Shown: positions 32,056 to 41,210, numbered from the stretch's first letter. The stretch is DNA of 64,000 bases from Sphingobacteruim zhuxiongii (GCF_009557615.1 NZ_CP045652.1:1240001-1304000), one strand, 5' to 3'. The notes: a model not told the origin generated them from the letters alone. Translations and numbers: made by a program.

Positions 32056-32466
32056 ATGAATGAAGCGAAAATACTACAAATAGCTGTAGCGATTATAATA
32101 GACTCGAAGAATAGGTTATTGGTTGTTCAAAAACATTCTTCAACGTACTATCAGCTTCCGGGCGGGAAAATTGAAACTGATGAATCTCCACAATGGGCAC
32201 TACAAAGGGAATTGTTGGAGGAGTTGGATTTGCAGATCACCGAGGAGCAGATTCAAGCCATTGGGATTCATGAAGCAAAGGCGGTCAACGAAGTTGGGAT
32301 GACGGTCAGAGGGCATGTCTTTCAAGTGAAGCTAACGACAGCTCAAGAGCATGTTCGTCCGCATGCGGAGCTAAAAGCGATACATTGGTTAACTGTTGAT
32401 GAAGTCGCTGATTTTAAACTTGCCAACTTACTCAAAGAGTTTGCATTACCCATTTGGTTGGGATAA
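32056..32466 (+). CDS. NUDIX hydrolase
   Basis: Cytoplasmic NUDIX hydrolase of 136 residues. The Nudix box is at about residues 36-58 (GGKIETDESPQWALQRELLEEL), with the REXXEE glutamates that bind Mg2+ or Mn2+. It is a short, MutT-like form that hydrolyses a nucleoside diphosphate linked to another group; the substrate cannot be inferred. Appears leaderless, with no ribosome-binding site. Single gene with its own terminator, divergent from the L,D-transpeptidase. Confidence 0.88.
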   Translation: MNEAKILQIAVAIIIDSKNRLLVVQKHSSTYYQLPGGKIETDESPQWALQRELLEELDLQITEEQIQAIGIHEAKAVNEVGMTVRGHVFQVKLTTAQEHVRPHAELKAIHWLTVDEVADFKLANLLKEFALPIWLG

Positions 32467-32480
32467 GGAGAATAAGAAAA

Positions 32481-32499
32481 GGTCGCCAAAATGGCGACC
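32481..32499 (+). terminator. Terminator after the NUDIX gene
   Basis: 8-bp stem GGTCGCCA / TGGCGACC with a 3-nt loop, preceded by AAAA and followed by CTTTC. It is 15 bp past the stop. Confidence 0.6.
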
Positions 32500-32555
32500 C
32501 TTTCAAATCATTTAACATATTACGTTTTTGATGTCAATTATTTGACATCGGGATA

Positions 32556-33149
32556 TTAAAAGTGGAATTGTACACCTAAAGATGGCGCTAAAGAATTAGC
32601 ATCTAAACCATAGCTGCTTGTAGTCACTTTGTTATCAGTTATTTCGTTTTTAGCAGTACCATTGTTGTAGTACAAACCTCTAACTTTTAACTCGATACCA
32701 ATGTTGCTAGTAGGGAAGTAAGCGATACCTGGCGCTAATTCTACACCGTAGTTTGCAGTAGTACCTACTTTATCACCGTTCACTTTGTTTGTACCCCATG
32801 ACATTGGAACTGAAACTTGTCCGAAGAATTTAACAGGTCCGTCATTTTTGCTGTACATTCTACCGTAAGGAGAAACTACAAATGCAGCGTTAGTTGCATC
32901 ATTATCTTTATCAGTTTCTTGTTTGTTCCAAGAGTAACCTACACCTGTACCAATAGCGATGTTATCTGCTACGAAATAGCCTACTTGTGGGATGATGTTG
33001 AAACCAGTAGTTTTTACATCTGTATCTTTAATTGATGTACCAGCGAAACCAACTTGTCCACCTAAAACAATTTTACCTTTTTCAGTTTGAGCATTAGCAG
33101 CGAAAGTGATTGCTGAAATAGCAGTTAATGTAAGTAATAATTTTTTCAT
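32556..33149 (-). CDS. Outer-membrane beta-barrel protein (OmpX/porin-like)
   Basis: Protein of 197 residues with a clean Sec signal peptide (1-20, TFAANAQ) and a body of alternating beta-strands rich in Gly, Asn, Thr and Tyr (GFNIIPQVGYFVADNIAIGTG; VSPYGRMYSK), ending in aromatic Phe (GVQFHF) as needed for Bam-dependent insertion. This is an eight-stranded barrel of the outer membrane beta-barrel family, role unknown. The 5' flank holds a 6-bp inverted repeat ACTGAC...GTCAGT at about 33164-33192. Confidence 0.88.
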   Translation of the reverse strand: MKKLLLTLTAISAITFAANAQTEKGKIVLGGQVGFAGTSIKDTDVKTTGFNIIPQVGYFVADNIAIGTGVGYSWNKQETDKDNDATNAAFVVSPYGRMYSKNDGPVKFFGQVSVPMSWGTNKVNGDKVGTTANYGVELAPGIAYFPTSNIGIELKVRGLYYNNGTAKNEITDNKVTTSSYGLDANSLAPSLGVQFHF

Positions 33150-33658
33150 GTTTTTGTTTTTTTAATTACTGACTATTATGTCGTATATGGTCAGTTATTC
33201 AAACCAAGTGCCAAAGTGTAAAGACGAAAATGAAAAAAAGTATAAAATTCGGCTAGCTTGGCGATAACAGCTTAGTTTATAGTGTTATAGTTTTTGATTA
33301 AAAAATATAACGAAAACTTTAATGACATAAAATAAACAAAACTCAGACGAAAAGTTGAGACTTGTAAATTTGAACATTACACGAAATAAGTCAGTATGAC
33401 AGGTGTCAGGTACAGTTTGGCATGACATGTCTGCAATGTCGCGTTTGAACCAGCATCATTTAATAGCATTTGGATTCATTTGATTTGTACTTTTAACTTA
33501 GCATAAGCGATCAATTGTGTGTTTAATGGGTTAAGGTATGCTTGAGCAAGGCTTCAGGTAGGGCTTATCTGTAACTTATTGTTTATGATCAGCGTAAAAC
33601 TTTCAACTTTTCAAGAAGTTTGATAGCTTAGCCACGTTTTTGATTTTCACACAGCACT
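33150..33658. other. 509-bp intergenic region without a gene
   Basis: No open frame with coding character lies between the barrel gene and the MFS gene. Visible structure: the interrupted palindrome TGACAGGTGTCA at 33397-33408, the 8-bp palindrome GACATGTC at 33424-33431, and the block of 11-bp repeats at 33527-33570. The region is long for this compact genome and probably carries regulatory sites for one or both divergent genes. Confidence 0.5.
33527..33570. repeat. Four degenerate 11-bp tandem units
   Basis: The region divides into TGGGTTAAGGT, ATGCTTGAGCA, AGGCTTCAGGT and AGGGCTTATCT. All share a purine-G-G/C-T core and a roughly AGGCTTAAGGT consensus. It ends 88 bp before the MFS start codon. 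A very similar block lies at 55775-55818; the two share the exact 14-mer TAAGGTATGCTTGA. Confidence 0.5.
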
Positions 33659-34840
33659 ATGAATTCCATCAATTCGAAACTTTCATCGACCGTACTTTGG
33701 CTCATGACGATTTTTTCCGCGCTAATTGTCGCTAATATCTATTACAATCAGCCATTGTTGGGAAAGATTGCCGAAGAATTCGGTGTTTCAGAAGCTGCTG
33801 TTAGTAAAATTACAGTGCTTACGCAGTTGGGTTATGCTTTTGGTTTACTGTTAATTATTCCTTTAGGAGATAAAATGATGCGGAAGCGCTTGATTTTAAT
33901 CGATTTGGTTTTTGTATTCATCGTTCTTATTTGGATGGCCGTAGCGAGTCAATTGTGGATGTTATTTGTTGCTTCATTTTTGTTGGGGGTAACTTCAGTC
34001 GTTCCCCAGCTGTTTATTCCTATGGCTGCAGATCTCTCCACGCCGGAAAATCGCTCTAAAAATCTCGGTTTGATTATGTCGGGATTATTATTGGGAATCC
34101 TATTATCTCGTTTTGTTGGGGGTATTGTTGGTGACTTGTGGGGTTGGCGCAGTATATATTGGACAGCATCTATTCTAATGATCTTTTCTTGGATTTGTAT
34201 CTATCGGTTGTTCCCGGAAATAAAACCCAACTTTAAGGGGAACTATTTGTCTTTGATGCGTTCGGTTTGGGAACTTGCGAAAACACAACCTGTATTACGC
34301 CTTGCGGCGTTTAGAGGCGCAATGGGCTTTGGATCTTTGTGTGGAATCTTCACGACTTTGGCATTCCATTTAGAACAAGCGCCTTTTCATGCCGGTCCCT
34401 CCGTTGCAGGAAGCTTCGGACTTGTTGGGGCTGCAGGTGCATTGTCGGCTGCCTTTGTTGGAAGGTTGACAAAGCGACTCGAAGTAAATCGTATTATTCT
34501 AATCTCCTTATGTGTTTTGCTTGGGAGCTGGCTGTTCACTTATTTTGGGGGATATACCTATATCGGTTTAATTATTGGAATAGTGCTGATAGATTTAGGA
34601 TTACAGTCCACGCATATCATGAATCAATCCGATTTCTTTGCCATTAAAACAACAGCAACAAGTCGATTAAACACGGTTTATATGGTAAGTTATTTTATCG
34701 GTGGATCGTTGGGATCCTGGTTTGCCGCCTATGCTTGGGAATTCGCAGGTTGGACAGGCGTCTGTATCGTAGGTTTTACATTCGCTTTATTGGCATTGAC
34801 AGCACATTTACTTTTCGCCAATCGATTGAAGCGTGGGTAA
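33659..34840 (+). CDS. MFS transporter (12 helices)
   Basis: Inner-membrane major facilitator of 393 residues with twelve hydrophobic helices. The loop 2-3 motif appears as GDKMMRKRLI (about 73-82), and helix 1 has ANIYYNQPLLGKIAEEFG, typical of the YnfM/arabinose-efflux-like drug:proton antiporter subgroup in Bacteroidota. Substrate unknown, probably efflux. No ribosome-binding site is obvious. A block of 11-bp repeats about 90-130 bp upstream may bind a regulator. Ends at a long hairpin shared with the convergent P-type ATPase gene. Confidence 0.85.
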   Translation: MNSINSKLSSTVLWLMTIFSALIVANIYYNQPLLGKIAEEFGVSEAAVSKITVLTQLGYAFGLLLIIPLGDKMMRKRLILIDLVFVFIVLIWMAVASQLWMLFVASFLLGVTSVVPQLFIPMAADLSTPENRSKNLGLIMSGLLLGILLSRFVGGIVGDLWGWRSIYWTASILMIFSWICIYRLFPEIKPNFKGNYLSLMRSVWELAKTQPVLRLAAFRGAMGFGSLCGIFTTLAFHLEQAPFHAGPSVAGSFGLVGAAGALSAAFVGRLTKRLEVNRIILISLCVLLGSWLFTYFGGYTYIGLIIGIVLIDLGLQSTHIMNQSDFFAIKTTATSRLNTVYMVSYFIGGSLGSWFAAYAWEFAGWTGVCIVGFTFALLALTAHLLFANRLKRG

Positions 34841-34845
34841 TAAAA

Positions 34846-34900
34846 GAATTCGTTCATCGGCCAATCACAAATAATTGCGGATTGACTGATGAACGAATTC
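34846..34900. terminator. Long imperfect hairpin between convergent genes
   Basis: 21-bp arms (34846-34866 and 34880-34900) with one G-T wobble and one mismatch around the GAATTCGTTCATC core, 13-nt loop, and an A-run afterwards (a T-run for the minus-strand ATPase transcript reads the other way). It can serve both genes. Confidence 0.65.
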
Positions 34901-34919
34901 ACAAAAAAAACTAGTCCTA

Positions 34920-37877
34920 TTAATCTAACGTGGTTCTGTTTAACCGTAATGAGTTAACAATAACCGATACCGAACTTAGACTCATTGCTGCCGCTGCAAT
35001 CATCGGAGACATCAATATCCCAAAGCTAGGGTATAGAATTCCGGCAGCAATCGGAATCCCGATTACATTATAAAAGAAAGCGAACCCTAAGTTTTGCTTG
35101 ATATTTCTTAGCATCATATTACTTAAGGTATAGGCTTTATGCACACCTCTTAAGTCGCCTTTCACAAGCGTAATTTCTGAACTTTGTATGGCGACATCTG
35201 TACCGGTCCCCATAGCAATTCCAATATCCGCTTGGGTTAGGGCAGGAGCATCGTTTATGCCGTCACCAACCATTATCACTTTCTTCCCTTCCGCTTGAAG
35301 TTTCTTAATGCCGTTAAGCTTGTCTTCGGGTAATAAGTTGGCTTGGACATGCTTAATACCCGCCTGTTTCGCGACAATTTCCGCGGTATTTTTGTTGTCC
35401 CCAGTAAACATGTAGACTTCTATACCTTGATTTTGAAATTTCTTGATGGCATCAATGCTGCTATCACGTAACGTATCAAATGCAGCGACGATGCCGGCAT
35501 ATGCGCCATCGATTGCCAAAATGGATACTGAATTTCCTTGTTTTTGCAATTCTTCAATCTGAAGACGCTGTGTTTCGTCTAATTTGATCTGTTGTTCATC
35601 CATCAATCGAGCCGTGCCTAATAAGACAGACATGTGATGAATTTTGCCTTTGACGCCCTTGCCACTTATATTTTCAAATTGAATGACATCTAATAGTTGG
35701 GTGTTTTCCGCTTTGGCTTTATCAATCATCGCCTGCGCTAAAGGATGCGTACTGTTCTTGTTTACCGACGCGGCGATTTGCAAAATATCTTTTGCTTGAA
35801 ATTTATTGTTTCCTGAGATCACTTCCGAGACGGATGGTTTTCCAGAAGTAATTGTTCCTGTTTTATCGACGATAAGCACGTTGGCTTTGGCGAGGTTCTC
35901 CAGTGCCTCCGAATTTTTTATCAGGATACCGTTTTTAGCGCCTTTTCCTATTCCTACCATGACTGACATAGGAGTGGCTAGTCCGAGCGCACAAGGACAG
36001 GCGACGATTAATACGGCTAATAAATTAGAGAATGCCATGGCGGTACTATTCGGTACCGATGATAAAGACCAGGCGATAAAAGTTATTATTGCAATGATAA
36101 TAACTGTAGGAACAAAAATCTTGGATACTTTATCCGTTAGTTTTTGAATAGGGGGTTGGCTACGACTCGCTGTATTTACTAATTCTATAATTTGGGAAAG
36201 CAATGTTTCGCTTCCTATGCGTTCCGCTCTGATAAGCACTTCATGGTTTCCATTAATGGTTCCACCGATGACGCTATCTTCCGGCGCTTTTTCAACAGGG
36301 ATAGGCTCTCCAGTTATCATCGATTCGTCAATAGCGGTATTCCCTTCTTGTATACGCCCGTCGACAGGGACTTTATCTCCAGCTCGAACACGTAAGATAT
36401 CTCCAACTTTTACATCATGAATAGATATTTTTTTATCCTTTCCATCTACAACAATAATAGCCTCTGCCGGACTTAGTTTAATCAATTCTTTGATCGCACT
36501 ATTGGTCTTCGAATGGGCTTTTGCCTCCATCACCTGTCCTAATAGAACGAGTGTTAAGATTACAGTTGCGGACTCAAAATAAAGATGTACTTCGCCATGA
36601 TGTCCTTTTAATTCTGCTGGGAATAGCTGTGGAAAGAATAACGCTAGCAAACTGAAGATAAACGCCGCCGCTGCGCCTAAACCAATTAAACTAAACATAT
36701 TTAGATTCCATGTTTTAAATGAAGTCCATGCACGTTCAAAAAACATCCAGCAGGTATAAAATACAACAGGGATTGCTAATATAAGTTGAATCCAAGCATT
36801 GATCTGATAAGGTATTATCTTGCTAATCGGTTGTCCAGGAAGCATATCACCCATAGATAAAATGAATATCGGAACGGTACAAGCTACAGATATCCAGAAT
36901 TTCTTGAGTAAATCTCGGTAATGTTTGTCCTCTTCCTCTGTGACTTGGTTGGGTACTAAATCCATTCCACAGATTGGACAGTTTCCAGGGTGATCTTGTA
37001 CAATTTGAGGATGCATTGGACAGGTATATTCGACTTTAATCGTCGTGTCTGGAATCTTTTCAAGGTTCATTCCGCATACAGGACAAGAGCCGAATTTATC
37101 ATATACTTTATCACCTTCACACATCATTGGGCAATAATACTTTCCCGCATTTTGGGAATTACTTTGGGCTTTTTGATGTCCGTGCATATGTCCTTGCATA
37201 GGAATATGTCCGTGTTGATGCGCGTTATTCGGATTCGGTTTTTCTACTTTTTCAATGGGTCTCAAAAACATGCCACAGACAGGACAGCGCCCAGGTTCAT
37301 GGTAAATTTTGTCCTCGCCCTCGCAAAACATCGGACAGATATATTGTCCGCTTGGCGAGATTTCCTCACTTCTTTGGATCGGTTCACTTTGTGCTTTTTT
37401 TTCGTCGCTAATCTGATAAGAAGTGCCTAACTCATTCAATTTTTCTTGAAGTGAATCTGTGCTGGGAATAGTATTAGAAGTGATTTCCGCTTCACCCTTT
37501 GCTAAATCAACCTTTGCATTGATGCCGGGTATTTCATTTAGTTTTTTTTCGACATTTGTTCTACAGCCATTGCAGGTCATTCCTGTAATGCTGTAAGTCC
37601 TTGTCGTTTCGGTGTTTTTAGCTACATGATCGTGATGATGCGATGTGTGTTGATTGACTGGTTTTGCTTCATGAATGCTATAGCCTCCAGCAAGTTCATC
37701 TAATTTGTTTTGTAACGCTGCAATATCGAGGGGCTGTTCTGTTGATATCTCAACCTCAGCGGTTTCTAGGTTCACAGCGGCTTTAACGCCAGGGATCTCA
37801 TTGAGTTTATTTTCTACATTGGTTCTGCAACCATTACAGGTCATCCCCGAAATCTTATAGGTATTTGTTGTACTCAT
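34920..37877 (-). CDS. Copper-type P1B ATPase with five metal-binding modules
   Basis: Heavy-metal efflux ATPase of 985 residues from the ATG 37877, chosen because the HMA domain starts right there. In order: HMA domain 1 with GMTCNGC at about 11-17, HMA domain 2 with the same motif near 98-104, then three Cys-rich heavy-metal-binding modules of the CPM...CPxCGM type at about 177-205, 244-270 and 280-305, with His-rich linkers. The P-type core follows: eight membrane helices, the ion site CPC near 626, the phosphorylated Asp in DKTGT near 671, HP near 700 and GDGINDAP near 868. The CPC site and HMA domains indicate Cu(I) export to the periplasm, where the multicopper oxidase could act on it. 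Inverted repeats lie upstream. Confidence 0.9.
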   Translation of the reverse strand: MSTTNTYKISGMTCNGCRTNVENKLNEIPGVKAAVNLETAEVEISTEQPLDIAALQNKLDELAGGYSIHEAKPVNQHTSHHHDHVAKNTETTRTYSITGMTCNGCRTNVEKKLNEIPGINAKVDLAKGEAEITSNTIPSTDSLQEKLNELGTSYQISDEKKAQSEPIQRSEEISPSGQYICPMFCEGEDKIYHEPGRCPVCGMFLRPIEKVEKPNPNNAHQHGHIPMQGHMHGHQKAQSNSQNAGKYYCPMMCEGDKVYDKFGSCPVCGMNLEKIPDTTIKVEYTCPMHPQIVQDHPGNCPICGMDLVPNQVTEEEDKHYRDLLKKFWISVACTVPIFILSMGDMLPGQPISKIIPYQINAWIQLILAIPVVFYTCWMFFERAWTSFKTWNLNMFSLIGLGAAAAFIFSLLALFFPQLFPAELKGHHGEVHLYFESATVILTLVLLGQVMEAKAHSKTNSAIKELIKLSPAEAIIVVDGKDKKISIHDVKVGDILRVRAGDKVPVDGRIQEGNTAIDESMITGEPIPVEKAPEDSVIGGTINGNHEVLIRAERIGSETLLSQIIELVNTASRSQPPIQKLTDKVSKIFVPTVIIIAIITFIAWSLSSVPNSTAMAFSNLLAVLIVACPCALGLATPMSVMVGIGKGAKNGILIKNSEALENLAKANVLIVDKTGTITSGKPSVSEVISGNNKFQAKDILQIAASVNKNSTHPLAQAMIDKAKAENTQLLDVIQFENISGKGVKGKIHHMSVLLGTARLMDEQQIKLDETQRLQIEELQKQGNSVSILAIDGAYAGIVAAFDTLRDSSIDAIKKFQNQGIEVYMFTGDNKNTAEIVAKQAGIKHVQANLLPEDKLNGIKKLQAEGKKVIMVGDGINDAPALTQADIGIAMGTGTDVAIQSSEITLVKGDLRGVHKAYTLSNMMLRNIKQNLGFAFFYNVIGIPIAAGILYPSFGILMSPMIAAAAMSLSSVSVIVNSLRLNRTTLD

Positions 37878-37930
37878 GTCGTCTACTTTCTTGATAAACA
37901 AAAATCGGGAATATATGATTGCCGTTGTTA

Positions 37931-37961
37931 CATAATTCTGATAATAAGTTATATAATTATG
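37931..37961. promoter_or_regulatory. Candidate operator upstream of the copper ATPase
   Basis: 7-bp arms CATAATT (37931-37937) and AATTATG (37955-37961) separated by 17 bp, about 55-85 bp before the ATPase ATG. A second palindrome, CTAACG-AG-CGTTAG, lies at 38007-38020. Both could be metal-sensor sites, but AT-rich sequence makes chance repeats likely. Confidence 0.25.
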
Positions 37962-38038
37962 CAATTCTTGCTTAGAAGTCTGCAGAGAGAAAAGGTGAAA
38001 TTAGCGCTAACGAGCGTTAGAATATTTGAAAGTGTGTT

Positions 38039-38644
38039 TTAAATACTAGGAAACAAGTTTGTTTTAGGTTTTTCCACGACCTGATTTTGAAGATCAGAAA
38101 AAAAGCGATTATTTAATGGGCTGTCTTCCAGTAAATAAGGAATGTAAATTGAGCCTTTTGCTAATTGAAGCTCGTAATACCCAAAAAGAACACCATTGTT
38201 TTTCTGTACAGATTGCACGGTTTTGATATGCTGCACGTCGGTTTGTAGGTTAAAACGAACTTGACTGCCACTGAGCCATTCAACAACGACTTCATGTGTT
38301 TGTGGGTGATACCAAATCTGTTGCTCACGAACATACTTCAGGTGGTTATTCAAGAGGAATAGATGGCTAATTAAGTAGAAGCTGATTGGGAGTAAGAATA
38401 AAAGAATTTTGATCTTTATGGCAAGCACCAATGTGATAATTAACAATACGACGCCGATAGCGACACTATAGGTCGTTGCTTTTATAGCTTTGCTTAGCAC
38501 CTTAGCGCCAGCATCTAAAATATAATAACCCTGCTTAGTGCTGCGCTGTATATCAGTAGATGAATTGGTTTTCATCATGATTTTACGTGATAGGTAGTAA
38601 ATTATTACGCCTACCAGACCAACAATAAGCAGGATCTTGTACAT
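38039..38644 (-). CDS. Membrane protein of unknown function
   Basis: Protein of 201 residues with an N-terminal membrane helix (about 2-20) and two more (about 60-80 and 82-97), then a soluble C-terminal half of beta character (QIWYHPQTHEVVVEWLSGSQVRF; GYYELQLAKGSIYIPYLL). No known motif. It starts 1 bp after the panB stop and is surely co-transcribed with panB, though no functional link is apparent. The architecture is that of a small PH-like/YdbS-like membrane protein, which I mention only as a possibility. Confidence 0.6.
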   Translation of the reverse strand: MYKILLIVGLVGVIIYYLSRKIMMKTNSSTDIQRSTKQGYYILDAGAKVLSKAIKATTYSVAIGVVLLIITLVLAIKIKILLFLLPISFYLISHLFLLNNHLKYVREQQIWYHPQTHEVVVEWLSGSQVRFNLQTDVQHIKTVQSVQKNNGVLFGYYELQLAKGSIYIPYLLEDSPLNNRFFSDLQNQVVEKPKTNLFPSI

Positions 38645-38645
38645 T

Positions 38646-39461
38646 TTAGTATTGTTCTGATTCGTTAGGGAAGGTTCCAGCTTTTACATCCGCAATGTAA
38701 TTGCTTGCCGCTTTCGTAATTTCTTCTTGAAGGTCAGCGTAAAGGCGAAGGAATTTTGGTTTAAATTCTTTGTTCAAGCCCAGCATATCATTTACTACTA
38801 ATACTTGACCATCACAGCCATTACCTGCACCAATGCCAATCGTCGGGATATCCAATGAATCGGAAACTTCTTTTGCTAAAGCAGCAGGGATCTTTTCTAA
38901 TACAAGCATAAAGCAGCCTGCTTCTTGAAGTGCAAGTGCGTCAGCTTTTAACCTGTTTGCCTCGGCTTCTTCTTTAGCACGCACAGAGAAGTCTCCAAAC
39001 TTATAGATTGATTGTGGGGTTAAACCTAAATGTCCACAAACTGGGATTCCAGAATTTACTATTTTTTTGATGTTGTCGATGATTTCCTCACCGCCTTCCA
39101 GCTTTAAAGCATGCGCGCCAGATTCTTTCATCATGCGTACCGCTGCTTTGTATGCATCTTCGACCGAGCCTTGGTATTCACCAAAAGGTAAGTCTGCAAG
39201 TACCATTGCACGTTTTGACGCTCTAGCGACTGCGGAAGCGTGGTAAATCATATGGTCAAGAGTGATCGGTAGTGTCGTTTCATATCCCGCGAATACATTG
39301 GCAGCAGAATCGCCTACCAATAGTACCTCCACACCTGCAGCATCTAGGATGCGTGCCGTCGAGAAGTCATAGGAAGTTAGCATCGAGATCTTTTCGCCTC
39401 TGGTTTTCATTTCACGTAGGGCAGAAGTAGTCACTCTTTTTATTACTTTGTGTACTGACAT
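38646..39461 (-). CDS. panB: 3-methyl-2-oxobutanoate hydroxymethyltransferase
   Basis: PanB, 271 residues, the first committed step of pantothenate (coenzyme A) synthesis: ketoisovalerate plus 5,10-methylene-tetrahydrofolate to ketopantoate. Conserved features: MLTSYDFSTARILDAAGVEVLLVGDSAANVF (Mg2+-binding Asp), VLADLPFGEYQGS, ALKLEGGEE, GHLGLTPQS and the active-site Glu in LVLEKIPAAL. I start at the ATG 39461 (MSVHKVIKRV) rather than seven codons upstream; a -7 box at 39480-39487 agrees. No other pan genes are nearby. Confidence 0.95.
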   Translation of the reverse strand: MSVHKVIKRVTTSALREMKTRGEKISMLTSYDFSTARILDAAGVEVLLVGDSAANVFAGYETTLPITLDHMIYHASAVARASKRAMVLADLPFGEYQGSVEDAYKAAVRMMKESGAHALKLEGGEEIIDNIKKIVNSGIPVCGHLGLTPQSIYKFGDFSVRAKEEAEANRLKADALALQEAGCFMLVLEKIPAALAKEVSDSLDIPTIGIGAGNGCDGQVLVVNDMLGLNKEFKPKFLRLYADLQEEITKAASNYIADVKAGTFPNESEQY

Positions 39462-39479
39462 AGCGTTAAGATTGATTTG

Positions 39480-39487
39480 CAAACTTA
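39480..39487 (-). promoter_or_regulatory. Promoter -7 box for panB
   Basis: Reads TAAGTTTG on the minus strand, a match to TAnnTTTG. Predicted leader about 13 nt to the ATG at 39461. No matching -33 TTG seen. Confidence 0.45.
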
Positions 39488-39569
39488 ATTATTTTTAGCG
39501 GAATTCATTCCTAATCTTACGCTTGGCTTTTAAGAAGGCTGTACAATAGAAAATTAACCTATTATTTGC

Positions 39570-39577
39570 TACTTTTG
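39570..39577 (+). promoter_or_regulatory. Promoter -7 box 4 bp before the pseudouridine synthase ATG
   Basis: TACTTTTG matches TAnnTTTG and only CAGG separates it from the ATG at 39582, so a leaderless mRNA is likely. No ribosome-binding site could fit. Confidence 0.5.
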
Positions 39578-39581
39578 CAGG

Positions 39582-40325
39582 ATGGAAATCAAAGAGCAGA
39601 ATCAGTTTAAATTCCCGAAGTTTCAAGACTTAATTATTCATGAAGATGATAATCTTATTGTAATCAATAAACCACCGTTTATTGCTTCTTTAGATGCGCG
39701 TGAGGGGGGAGAAGTCAATATTCTTCGTCTGGCAAAGAAATATCATCCAGATGCGCAAGTATGCCATCGCTTGGATAAAGATACTTCCGGTGTGCTCTTA
39801 ATTGCTAAGAATCCAGAAACGTATCGTTCGATGTCAATTGAGTTTGAAAAAAGACGTGTAAATAAAATATATCATGCTATTATTGGTGGGACACACGTTT
39901 TCGAGAACCTGACTGTTGATTTACCAATCTTAAATCAAGGAAATAAGAGTGTATCGATCGACCGTTACAACGGTAAGCCTTCAGAAACGATATTCAATAG
40001 TATTCGCTTCTATAAGAATTTCACTTTAGTTGAGTGCAAGCCTATTACTGGCCGTATGCATCAGATTCGGATTCACTTGGCGACACAACATGCTGCCATT
40101 GTAGGCGATCTAATGTATAAAGGAAAGCCTGTTTATCTTTCACAGATTAAAAAGCGCGGATATACATTATCAAAAGATCAAGAAGAGCAGCCTATTATGA
40201 AGCGATTTGCATTGCATTCGAAGTCGGTTAGCTTTAAATTGAATGATAAGGAGTATAGCTTTGAAGCTGAATATCCGAAGGACTTTGCCACTCTATTGAA
40301 GCAATTGGAGAAATTCGATGCTTAG
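39582..40325 (+). CDS. RluA-family pseudouridine synthase
   Basis: Protein of 247 residues. The RluA catalytic motif HRLDKDTSG at about residues 66-74 contains the Asp nucleophile, followed by the typical KRRVNKIYHAIIGG and the GRMHQIRIHLATQHAAIVGDLMYKG segment (about 154-178) that closes the active site. It converts uridine to pseudouridine in rRNA or tRNA; the exact site is not predictable. No S4 domain is visible at the N-terminus, which is short. Followed 51 bp later by pyrF on the same strand. Confidence 0.9.
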   Translation: MEIKEQNQFKFPKFQDLIIHEDDNLIVINKPPFIASLDAREGGEVNILRLAKKYHPDAQVCHRLDKDTSGVLLIAKNPETYRSMSIEFEKRRVNKIYHAIIGGTHVFENLTVDLPILNQGNKSVSIDRYNGKPSETIFNSIRFYKNFTLVECKPITGRMHQIRIHLATQHAAIVGDLMYKGKPVYLSQIKKRGYTLSKDQEEQPIMKRFALHSKSVSFKLNDKEYSFEAEYPKDFATLLKQLEKFDA

Positions 40326-40376
40326 TATTAATTTATAACAATCATTTTCACTTACCATAATTTAGCTATATAACAA

Positions 40377-41210
40377 ATGAATAAGCAAGAGCTCATTAAT
40401 CAGATTAAAAGCAAGAGAAGCTTTTTATGTGTTGGATTAGATACGGACTTGACTAAAATTCCAGAACATCTTTTGGATGAAGAAGACCCAATCTTTACCT
40501 TCAATAAAGCGATTATTGAAGCGACCGCTGATCTATGTGTTGCTTATAAGCCGAATATTGCATTTTATGAGAGTTACGGCGTAAAAGGATGGGAATCCTT
40601 ACGTAAGACTAGTGAGATTCTTCCGAAGGATTGCTTCTCGATCGCAGATGCAAAACGTGGGGATATTGGCAATACATCCAAAATGTATGCACAAGCTTTT
40701 TTTAATCCTGAAGTATCTGGATTGAACTTCGATTCGATTACTATTGCACCGTATATGGGTGAGGATTCGGTGACACCGTTTTTAGATTTTGACGGTAAGT
40801 GGGCGATCGTTCTTGCTTTGACATCGAATCAAGGTAGTTTAGATTTTCAAAACTTCAAAAATTCGACTGGCAAGCAGTTGTTCGAAGAGGTCATCGATAA
40901 AGTTAATACCTGGGGTACTGATGAGAACATTATGTATGTTGTGGGTGCGACACGCGGGGAAGCGTTTGTGAAAATTCGCGAACATGCGCCCGATCATTTT
41001 TTATTGGTGCCGGGTGTTGGTGCTCAGGGCGGTTCGCTTGCTGATGTTTGCCAATATGGGATGAACAAAGATTGCGGATTGCTTGTCAATAGTACACGTG
41101 GAATCATCTATGCTTCGAAAGGTAAAGATTTCGCTGATCGCGCTCGCGAAGAAGCGTTGATTCTTCAAAAGGAGATGGAAGAGCAATTAAGTTTACACGG
41201 GGTACTGTAA
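40377..41210 (+). CDS. pyrF: Orotidine 5'-phosphate decarboxylase (type 2)
   Basis: PyrF of 277 residues in the longer type-2 group. Substrate-binding and catalytic motifs: [10 protein letters not shown] near residue 16, [11 protein letters not shown] near 59, the Asp-Lys-Asp core [19 protein letters not shown] at about 85-103, and a C-terminal phosphate-binding [11 protein letters not shown] near 208 and [11 protein letters not shown] near 237. It decarboxylates OMP to UMP, the last step of pyrimidine synthesis. Other pyr genes are not nearby. Confidence 0.95.
   Translation: MNKQELINQIKSKRSFLCVGLDTDLTKIPEHLLDEEDPIFTFNKAIIEATADLCVAYKPNIAFYESYGVKGWESLRKTSEILPKDCFSIADAKRGDIGNTSKMYAQAFFNPEVSGLNFDSITIAPYMGEDSVTPFLDFDGKWAIVLALTSNQGSLDFQNFKNSTGKQLFEEVIDKVNTWGTDENIMYVVGATRGEAFVKIREHAPDHFLLVPGVGAQGGSLADVCQYGMNKDCGLLVNSTRGIIYASKGKDFADRAREEALILQKEMEEQLSLHGVL

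Noticed and set aside
33418-33436. Sigma-54-like promoter (TTGGCAT...TGCA)
   Set aside because: The spacing between the GG and GC elements is 2 bp too long for a sigma-54 site, so I do not call it.
33527-33570. CRISPR or phage-type repeat explanation for the 11-bp units
   Set aside because: Units are contiguous with no spacers, short and degenerate, and no cas or phage gene is present.
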